Shown here: piece by piece, positions 1 through 5,029 of the stretch
Position numbering within the stretch: the first letter of the stretch is position 1
Layout of the letters: the number at the start of each line of letters is the position of its first letter
NCBI GenBank assembly: GCA_902798605.1
Contig: CADBXH010000128.1
Span: 1 to 10,260, forward strand
Origin: an uncultured Ruminococcus sp.
Lineage (GTDB): Bacteria; Bacillota_A; Clostridia; Oscillospirales; Acutalibacteraceae
DNA: 10,260 bases
Reading direction: 5' to 3'
Notes under the pieces: model-generated
Told to the model about the DNA's origin: nothing
Databases searched by the model: none
What the model saw: only the letters and a program-made list of their open reading frames with translations
Program-made: the position numbers and the translations under genes

Positions 1-884
1 ATGTCGGACGGCGTACCGTGTACGGAACTGACCGTGACCTCATAGCGAAGCTTGCCGTCGGCAGTGTAAGAACCTGTCTTCTGCGTCGTGATATCATAAT
101 CCTCATTGATATCCTCCGGCGGAATATGCAGCGTCTGGGTGTTGGTAAAGACAACATCCAGTCCGTCTTGACCGGCGTCGCCGCTCGATCTGATCCAACA
201 CCTGCAGCTCAGAATGTTGTTGATCATGTCGGTTCCGCTTGCAGTCGCATCCTTAACAAAATCATCATCGTAAACGATTTCTATTCTGCAATGACCGTCG
301 CCCGTAGGTATGTAATCGTATGTGAACGCCAATTCAAGCTCCGGATACTTGTCCAGCAGATACGCATAGTACGGGCCGCCGCCGGTAAGCTCCTCAGGGA
401 TGATCACTTCATTCGGAAGATCATACACGAACTTATTTCCGGCGCTTGTTACTGCGTCGATGTACTCCGTATCGATCTTGAAATGGAACTCAAGTGTCGT
501 CTGATAAAGATTATCTTCGACCTTTGTTGTTCCTGCCGCGGCAATATCTGTTATGTAGTTGTCGAGCGGCACATCTTCGGTCGGCACCGATCTCAGCTGA
601 CCGGACGGCGCTTTGCGCGCCTTCGTTTTGGCTTTTTTCGGTTCGCCGGCAAAGCTTGAGGAAGCCGATGTATCGTTTGGATAGGTAAAATGATTTTCGT
701 CGCCGGCAGCGACAACAGGAGTAAGGTATCCGGCAAAGCTTCCCGTCATAAGAATCACGGCAAGGATGAACGCGGCGGCTCTGACAAAGCGCCTTCTGCT
801 GCCCTTAACAGAGCTTATAACAACCTTGATAAATGAGGATAAGCGCAGCTTAACGGTATTGATTAAGTTTTTAAATCGACACAT
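1..884 (-). CDS. Large pilus-associated surface adhesin, N-terminal 294 residues (gene continues past the left edge)
   Basis: The minus frame is open from position 884 to the window edge, so the C-terminus is missing. The start at 884 is chosen because AAAGGAGGG lies 8 bases upstream. Residues 1-60 form an unusually long, basic signal peptide: Arg/Lys-rich to residue 35 (GSRRRFVR), a hydrophobic core at about 36-58, and a likely cleavage after VVAA60. A Lys-rich linker (KKAKTKARK, about 75-85) follows, then an extracellular beta-rich region with motifs such as FVYDLPNEV and DVVFTNTQT and a KTGSYTADGKLRYEV stretch, as seen at the start of Gram-positive MSCRAMM/Cna-like adhesins. It is the last visible gene of the pilus operon, 153 bases after the minor pilin, so the likely role is tip adhesin. 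The ligand is unknown. The sorting signal would lie outside the window. The reading frame is sure; the adhesin role is inferred from position and signal peptide. Confidence 0.8.
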   Translation of the reverse strand, partial: MCRFKNLINTVKLRLSSFIKVVISSVKGSRRRFVRAAAFILAVILMTGSFAGYLTPVVAAGDENHFTYPNDTSASSSFAGEPKKAKTKARKAPSGQLRSVPTEDVPLDNYITDIAAAGTTKVEDNLYQTTLEFHFKIDTEYIDAVTSAGNKFVYDLPNEVIIPEELTGGGPYYAYLLDKYPELELAFTYDYIPTGDGHCRIEIVYDDDFVKDATASGTDMINNILSCRCWIRSSGDAGQDGLDVVFTNTQTLHIPPEDINEDYDITTQKTGSYTADGKLRYEVTVSSVHGTPSD

Positions 885-930
885 ACGCAAGCCCTCCTTT
901 CTTCATGGATTAAACAGTCGTTGCGAGCCC

Positions 931-982
931 ATTGCCTCCCTGTCTGAGGGAGCTGTCACAGAAGGAGAGGGTGACTGAGGAT
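931..982. repeat. Dispersed-type palindromic repeat between minor pilin and adhesin genes
   Basis: ATTGCCTCCCT, a CTCCCT-GTCTG-AGGGAG hairpin (936-952), then GTCAC (955-959) paired with GTGAC (971-975) and a CTGAGGATTG tail. The arrangement resembles short palindromic intergenic repeats that recur in many gut Clostridia genomes; that family link is from memory of the pattern. It lies inside the operon, between the minor pilin stop and the adhesin ribosome binding site, and would form a structured mRNA segment there. Only one copy is in this window. Confidence 0.5.
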
Positions 983-1037
983 TGCTGAGGGCTGTGACGA
1001 TCTCAACCGATTCTTATATCATCGTGATACGGTTATG

Positions 1038-1679
1038 TTATCGGTCTGATCCTTTTTTCTTGTTTATCTTTTTCTGCGTGTCGAGCAGGTAGATTATCGA
1101 GAGTGCCAGCAAGCCGGCTGAGGCAATCATGGCGAACAGGAAATACATCTCCATCCTTGTATCGTCGCCGGTCTGGGGATTCTTGTTTTTGTTGTCGGTC
1201 GAACCGCCTTTATCACTTGAATCCGTTGGAGTTTCTTTCGGATTGGTAGTCGGTTCATCGCCGCCCTTTTTGGTGTTGACAAAGACGAGGCGTTCGGCGC
1301 TGTACTTTTCCTCACCCTTTGAAGCGATCAGAGTCATTTCGAGCCTGCCGTCATTGTCGGTCACATAAAACTTTAAATTGTAAACCGTGTCGTCAAACTC
1401 GATATCTCTGTCATCGGGGACTGTTTTAACGGTGTAGTCAAACACGCCCGGGTCGGAAAAATCTATATCAAACCGACCGATCTCGCCGTCTTTCAGCGTT
1501 ATTTCCGTTTTATCGGGAATCGGACAGTTAACGTTCGGTATTATGGTTACTGTGCCGCCTAGGGTGACCTCCGCCTCGATACCGACCCTGACGGTCTGAT
1601 AATCATAGGCGTAAGCGGAAAAGCTCAGCAAGCCCGGCACAAGTAAAAATATAATGCAAAATGTAAGTATTTTCTTCAT
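1038..1679 (-). CDS. Minor pilin / cell-wall anchor subunit with FctA-like domain and NPQTGD sorting signal
   Basis: Secreted 213-aa protein: signal peptide about 1-24 (cleavage after AYA), one beta-sandwich domain at about 26-137 ending in LVFVNTK, which matches the terminal strand of Spy0128/FctA-type pilin domains, and a Thr/Pro/Lys-rich spacer at about 140-165. The sorting signal is NPQTGD (167-172), followed by a membrane helix (about 178-199) and a basic tail (KKINKKKGSDR). It should be cleaved at NPQT-G and linked to peptidoglycan or the pilus base. In GAS-type loci the comparable FctB subunit anchors the fibre; that role here is inferred from position. Compared with the major pilin domains, the positions expected for the isopeptide Lys (strand around RVGIEAEV) and Glu (Y82-x-V-x-T86) are not Lys/Glu, although Asn135 remains. 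It starts 13 bases after the sortase stop with AGGA as ribosome binding site. Confidence 0.8.
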   Translation of the reverse strand: MKKILTFCIIFLLVPGLLSFSAYAYDYQTVRVGIEAEVTLGGTVTIIPNVNCPIPDKTEITLKDGEIGRFDIDFSDPGVFDYTVKTVPDDRDIEFDDTVYNLKFYVTDNDGRLEMTLIASKGEEKYSAERLVFVNTKKGGDEPTTNPKETPTDSSDKGGSTDNKNKNPQTGDDTRMEMYFLFAMIASAGLLALSIIYLLDTQKKINKKKGSDR

Positions 1680-1692
1680 TCTTAAATCCTGT

Positions 1693-2403
1693 TTATAGTG
1701 GTTTCAGTGTGCCGAAAACTATCATTCTATCGTTATTTTCGGCAGATTGGCAGGTTGAAAGCGCGATCAGCTTTGAGCCGGCGTCAACCCCTTGCGGATA
1801 ATATATAAGTGCGTTTTTCTTCAGATATTCAAGCAGCGATTTATTATCGCTTTCCGGAGGGTCAAAAACGACCTTCTCCGTTGCCTGCGCCTTGCACGCG
1901 GCAAAAAACGTGATTTGGTATTCCGTACCGTTTACGACGGTCAATAAGCCTGTTCTGTGTGAGTCAAAGAACGCTTTATCTTTATACTCGTCGAGCGCGC
2001 CGAACATAGCTCCGTATTCCATATGATGACCGTAAATCAGCGAGTACGGGTCGCTGAACGTCTTATCGTTTCTGCTGTCGAGAAATATACTGCCCGAGAG
2101 CGAGAATTCGCCCTGAGGGTCCTTATTGAGATATTCCGTGTTGTTTTCTCCCTGCATAACAGGGTAGTCTATCCTTGTATCGTCGACCGTGAGCCACGCA
2201 ACAGCGTCCTCGGACATCTCCCGCAGCTTTTCGGTATTGCCTGATTCAGGCTTGTATTTCAGTATTCCCGAGTCGTTTGCGCCGACGTATACCATATAGG
2301 CGTCGATCATAGCGTAAAGGCAAATCAGAAACAGCAGCAGCGAGGCGATCACCACAATAATATTTATGCTTTTGTGGGCAACTATGATGCTTTTGCGTAA
2401 CAT
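1693..2403 (-). CDS. Class B sortase (pilus polymerase)
   Basis: Membrane-anchored transpeptidase of 236 aa, the normal length for class B sortases. One N-terminal membrane helix lies at about 13-33, with the catalytic domain outside. Visible active-site motifs: LIYGHHM with catalytic His126, LSTC with nucleophile Cys218, and NDR with Arg226 followed by MIVFG. The class B hallmarks GSIFLD (104-109) and the long helix between His and Cys (about 185-198) are present. It sits directly after the major pilin gene, as does the class B SrtC that polymerises Spy0128-type pilins in group A Streptococcus, so the likely substrate is the IPTG signal of the upstream pilin; this is inference. The ATG at 2403 has AGGTGAG just upstream. 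It may also anchor the NPQTG protein, or leave that to a housekeeping sortase elsewhere. Confidence 0.93.
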   Translation of the reverse strand: MLRKSIIVAHKSINIIVVIASLLLFLICLYAMIDAYMVYVGANDSGILKYKPESGNTEKLREMSEDAVAWLTVDDTRIDYPVMQGENNTEYLNKDPQGEFSLSGSIFLDSRNDKTFSDPYSLIYGHHMEYGAMFGALDEYKDKAFFDSHRTGLLTVVNGTEYQITFFAACKAQATEKVVFDPPESDNKSLLEYLKKNALIYYPQGVDAGSKLIALSTCQSAENNDRMIVFGTLKPL

Positions 2404-2446
2404 TATCTCACCTGAATTATGCGGTTTTTCCTTAATAGTTTCTCAG

Positions 2447-2497
2447 GCAGCGGAAATGATCCGGAGGATCTCAAATAAAAAGGATCATATCCGCTGC
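2447..2497 (-). other. Long stem-loop between major pilin and sortase genes
   Basis: GCAGCGGAAATGATCC (2447-2462) pairs with GGATCATATCCGCTGC (2482-2497), 15 of 16 positions, around a 19-base loop. A shorter, mutually exclusive hairpin GATCC-GGA-GGATC sits at 2458-2470. No T-run follows on either strand, so this is not a classical terminator. It lies just upstream of the sortase ribosome binding site on the operon transcript and could act as an mRNA processing or stability element. Confidence 0.6.
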
Positions 2498-2521
2498 ACT
2501 GTTAAAACTACGGATTCGCAC

Positions 2522-2556
2522 AAAAGGGAGCAGTTTCACCTTCAAACTTCCCCTTT
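2522..2556 (-). terminator. Weak intrinsic terminator / attenuator after the major pilin gene
   Basis: Read on the minus strand, AAAGGG-GA-AGTTT, a 7-base loop, AAACT-GCT-CCCTTT forms an interrupted 11-bp hairpin that ends in CCCTTTTG, giving only a four-T tract. It starts about 50 bases after the pilin stop. A leaky terminator here would give abundant pilin and little sortase, a common logic in pilus operons; the regulatory effect is inference. Confidence 0.5.
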
Positions 2557-2604
2557 ATCCGATTTAAGATTCAGCCGTGACAGAATCAACTATCAGCTGA
2601 GTTA

Positions 2605-3726
2605 TCAATAATTGCGTCTTTTTCTTCTGCAGATAATGAAGATGATGATTGCGCCGAATACGCAGATACCGATTGCGAAGGGAGCTATTGTCATAATAAC
2701 GCCGGTCGGGATGATGCCGTTACGGGTATTGGTAAAGGCAACGCTGTGGTCGCTGTCCGTAAGCGTTACTGCGCCCGAGCTATCACCGGAAACCGCTGTG
2801 CCGTTGTCGAGGCTGTGAGTAGCAGTGTAGTCCTCGGCGTCCTCGGTAACCGTGCAGACAGCGCCTGCGTTAAGACCGATGACCTGAACGGTGCTGCCGT
2901 TTGTAAGGGAGTATTCTCCGGTCGCTGTTCCGTTTGCGCCTACAGTAATAGATGTAGGATTACCCGTTACGTCATTTGTGATGACGCGATATGTACCCGG
3001 GTTAGCGCCTGTGATGTTGAGCGTGAAGTCGAATCTCTTGTTCTTATCACCCTGATTACCGGCGATAGTCTTGCTGAAATCGAAGTCATACTGAGTAAGG
3101 CTGTTGATGTAGCCCGAGCTCTTATCGTCCGGGTCGGTGGTGTATTTGCCGTCGATACCTATGGTTGTAGCCGCGTCGCGAAGGACATAGCTGTTGGCAT
3201 GGAGAACATCGTTCTCGTCAGCTACGACGAATACGTCCAGATAACGGGTGGGGTTAGAGTCATAGGTTACGCCGGGCAGATTGCTGTTTGTCTCAGAGAT
3301 CTCGTATCTGTATACGCCGGGCTTTGTGAAAGAAGTGTCGGGTAAGGTGATAGAGACCGATTTCTGAACATACTTCTTGCCTGTGGTCGGGTTAGAGTGA
3401 TCAGCGTCTGTCGGAAGACCGGGGAGAGCGCTTGCTGTATCGGCGTTGCTGAAAGTAGCTGTGCCGATAGTACCGCCGCCGGTATCGGATGTAAGGATCT
3501 CGATGGTAGATTCGGTCGCGGGGATAGCTGTGCCTCTTCTGATGCTGTAGGTGAAGCTGACGTTCGGGATATTCGCGTCAGAATCAACTACAAGGTTTTT
3601 TACGAACGACGTGGAACCGCCGATCGGCGAATAGGTTGTTTCCGCGGATGCGGAGATTGCGGTAGCGCTTATGAGCAGTGCGAAAGCCAAAAGCATTACC
3701 ATGACTGTTGTGAATCTTCTTTTCAT
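2605..3726 (-). CDS. fctA-like: Major pilin, FctA/Spy0128-type backbone subunit with two isopeptide domains
   Basis: Secreted 373-aa shaft protein. Signal peptide is about 1-28 (cleavage after ASA). Domain 1 (about 36-209) has a candidate isopeptide triad Lys43 (SFVKNL), Glu145 (YRYEISE) and Asn208 (GYINSL). Domain 2 (about 212-336) has Lys219 (DFSKTI), Glu295 (CTVTE) and Asn333 (VAFTNT). The 11-residue gap Asn208 to Lys219 equals that between the two bonds of GAS Spy0128 (Asn168, Lys179 from memory). The C-terminus is IIPTGVIMTIAPF, a hydrophobic helix and CRRKRRNY, closely like the EVPTGVAMTVAPY sorting signal of Spy0128, so polymerisation should cleave at IPT-G (339-342). Lys202 or Lys194 near the end of domain 1 are candidates for the intersubunit lysine; this is a guess. 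The start has AAAGGAGG 8 bases upstream. It is the third-last position before the sortase/minor pilin pair, as in the GAS pilus island core. Confidence 0.92.
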   Translation of the reverse strand: MKRRFTTVMVMLLAFALLISATAISASAETTYSPIGGSTSFVKNLVVDSDANIPNVSFTYSIRRGTAIPATESTIEILTSDTGGGTIGTATFSNADTASALPGLPTDADHSNPTTGKKYVQKSVSITLPDTSFTKPGVYRYEISETNSNLPGVTYDSNPTRYLDVFVVADENDVLHANSYVLRDAATTIGIDGKYTTDPDDKSSGYINSLTQYDFDFSKTIAGNQGDKNKRFDFTLNITGANPGTYRVITNDVTGNPTSITVGANGTATGEYSLTNGSTVQVIGLNAGAVCTVTEDAEDYTATHSLDNGTAVSGDSSGAVTLTDSDHSVAFTNTRNGIIPTGVIMTIAPFAIGICVFGAIIIFIICRRKRRNY

Positions 3727-3814
3727 TGTTTTTGCCTCCTTTGGTATAAATCAAAATTTTTTGTGAATTTATCTGCACCCGTTTCCGGGATTGCATTTGT
3801 TATTACTTTTGCCG

Positions 3815-4390
3815 CTAAAAACCTCTGCGGCGCAAGGTGAACAGGAAGGGACCGTCGATATCACTGAGATCGACCGCGCCGAAGCTGCGGCTGTCAAGGG
3901 TATCTTCCCTGTAGTCGTTTAATATAAACGCCTTTCCTTCTTCGACTGTGTACGGATAAGTAACGGATGAATTTTCCGCCTTATAGGTCGGATAATATAT
4001 ATCCTCCGACGCGATCGCGTTGTTTACGTACAGCTCGCCTTTTTCGGATATATCTATGACGTTACCGGAAAGCCCGACCACTCTTCCCGCCCGTTTTTTG
4101 CCGTCGTTATTGTAGATCACCGCGGCGTTGAGATACGGACGCTGCAGTTTCAGCGTGATTACCAAATCGCCGTCATTTACCGCGGGGTGCATATTGTTCC
4201 CGTAGTTGATCGTGATACCGATAACGAAGGCAAGAACCAACCATACCGCAAGGGCGATCGCCGCGATTTTTATCATTAGGTTGATAGCGAGTCGCTTAGT
4301 CGATATGGGCTTTGGAGGCTCCTTGTTATTTCCTGCTTTTTCATCAGGTGGTCGTCCCCCGATTTCTTCTTTATTTCTTCTCAATTTCAT
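3815..4390 (-). CDS. sipA-like: SipA-like signal peptidase I homologue lacking catalytic Ser and Lys (pilus assembly factor)
   Basis: 191-aa membrane protein of the S26 signal peptidase fold. The start at 4390 is preferred over an in-frame ATG at 4459 because GAGGAAAAAT lies just before it and the promoter -10 falls between the two. Residues 1-33 are a basic cytoplasmic segment and 34-61 a membrane helix. Family boxes are recognisable but altered: the Ser-Met-Pro motif reads GNNMHP, with Asn66 where the nucleophilic Ser should be, and the K-R-x-x-G box reads AGRVVGLSGN, with Gly102 where the general-base Lys should be. The box E part DSRSFG (166-171) is kept, while GDNR reads NDYR. It is therefore unlikely to cut preproteins. 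The SipA/LepA proteins of GAS pilus loci are likewise catalytically dead yet needed for pilus assembly, and the same neighbour order (SipA, FctA, class B sortase) holds here. A small GCCGC/GCGGC stem (3811-3831) covers the stop. Confidence 0.88.
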   Translation of the reverse strand: MKLRRNKEEIGGRPPDEKAGNNKEPPKPISTKRLAINLMIKIAAIALAVWLVLAFVIGITINYGNNMHPAVNDGDLVITLKLQRPYLNAAVIYNNDGKKRAGRVVGLSGNVIDISEKGELYVNNAIASEDIYYPTYKAENSSVTYPYTVEEGKAFILNDYREDTLDSRSFGAVDLSDIDGPFLFTLRRRGF

Positions 4391-4424
4391 TATTTTTCCT
4401 CGTTTTTTAAAAATGCAATTATTT

Positions 4425-4451
4425 ATTATAATGATAACACAGAAATGACAA
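4425..4451 (-). promoter_or_regulatory. Candidate promoter of the pilus operon
   Basis: On the minus strand, TTGTCA (4446-4451), a 15-base spacer and a perfect TATAAT (4425-4430). The expected start near 4418 gives a leader of roughly 28 bases to the sipA-like ATG. The spacer is short of the ideal 17, and the flank to 4520 is extremely AT-rich, so other promoters are possible. Nothing else recognisable lies between here and 4590. Confidence 0.5.
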
Positions 4452-4590
4452 AAAGGCAATAGAAATAATAAAAATTTATAAAAAAATTCAAATTGTTGTT
4501 ATTTTTATATATAAAATCAATATTATGTCCGACAAGATAGCACTTTCCTTGGTTGCTAACAGAAAGTTGATAATCTTCTGAGGTATATTT

Positions 4591-4881
4591 ATGGAAAAGA
4601 CAACTATCAGCGTAGCGGAACTATCCATGCAAATGCAATGTCGTCAACTTAAGAAATAATCGCATACTTTTCCTTGCCATTGTAGGGGAGCACCCGCGTG
4701 TGCTCCCGAGGGCGTTCAATCATACTTTGATGTACATTGCATGCAAATGGGGATTTCGCTGCCGAAAGCGTATGAGCTTGTAAAAAAGCCGGGATTTCCG
4801 ACCATACGAGTCGGAGCAAGGATTTTGATTCCGGTGGACGCGTTCAACCGGTGGTTGGAAAGTCAAAGTCAAAAAGATTAG
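4591..4881 (+). pseudogene. Excisionase-type HTH protein gene, split by a MITE insertion
   Basis: Removing the inserted element and one copy of its target duplication restores a 58-codon gene: ATG at 4591 (GAGG 8 bases upstream), MEKTTISVAELSMQM up to 4635, then GISLPKAYELVKKPGFP onward from 4750, ending with TAG at 4879-4881. The restored protein is a single MerR/excisionase-like HTH (ISVAEL, then helix 2, then wing IRVGARILIPVDAFNRWLE), the usual small DNA-bending factor of integrative elements, and it precedes the replication gene by 145 bases. In the present sequence translation from 4591 runs into the element and stops at TAA 4657-4659. The frame after that stop is open through the rest, so reinitiation at ATG 4741 could yield a 46-aa protein lacking only the first helix, but no ribosome binding site precedes it. 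Loss of function is probable; the excisionase role is a family inference. Confidence 0.85.
4626..4749. mobile_element. Short MITE copy (4636-4739) with 10-bp target-site duplication CATGCAAATG
   Basis: CATGCAAATG occurs at 4626-4635 and again at 4740-4749. The 104 bp between them begin CAATGTCGTCAACTTAAG and end ACATTG. Its first 95 bp are identical to the longer copy at 7851-7945. The right inverted end is nearly all missing: a deletion appears to run from one TTGA(CG) to another, with a few changed bases at the joint. An internal hairpin GGGAGCAC...GTGCTCCC is present. The CAACTTAAGAA in the end resembles ends of IS4-family IS231-type elements, which also make 10-12 bp duplications; that family placement is from memory. 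Confidence 0.87.
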
Positions 4882-4968
4882 TGAAATATCGGAACAAGTT
4901 GCATATTTGTGTGCAATTTTTTTCGATTTCATCCTATTAGTGGAGGGGTTTACCCTCAACTACATTTT

Positions 4969-5029
4969 AGGAGGAATTTTTATCAGTGTTTTATTGAATT
5001 ATTACGACCCCGAGGAGGTGATAAAAATG
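4969..5029 (+). promoter_or_regulatory. Two in-frame ribosome binding sites before the primase; the upstream one faces ATC
   Basis: AGGAGG (4969-4974) is followed, at an ideal 7 bases, by ATC (4982-4984) rather than ATG, in frame with the primase. GAGGAGGTG (5012-5020) then precedes ATG at 5027. The upstream pair looks like an original start that lost its ATG, or a vestigial leader; the downstream ATG is the credible start now. A short stem GAGGG-GTTTA-CCCTC lies at 4943-4957. Confidence 0.6.

Noticed and set aside
18..659. Plus-strand open frame of 213 codons
   Set aside because: It is antisense to the adhesin gene, whose signal peptide, ribosome binding site and protein composition are convincing. 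The plus frame has no ribosome binding site or recognisable domain.
3778..3789. CCCG-TTTC-CGGG as a terminator between the sipA-like and pilin genes
   Set aside because: The stem is only 4 bp and no T-run follows; it is too weak to call.
4452..4590. Left attachment site or partial copy of the tRNA 3' end
   Set aside because: I looked for GGTGCGCCAACAGGGACTC or parts of it here and elsewhere and saw none; the stretch is only AT-rich.
4907..5026. Longer primase starting at ATG 4907
   Set aside because: No ribosome binding site precedes it, and the extra 40 residues are hydrophobic and unlike primase N-termini. ATG 5027 has GAGGAGGTG.
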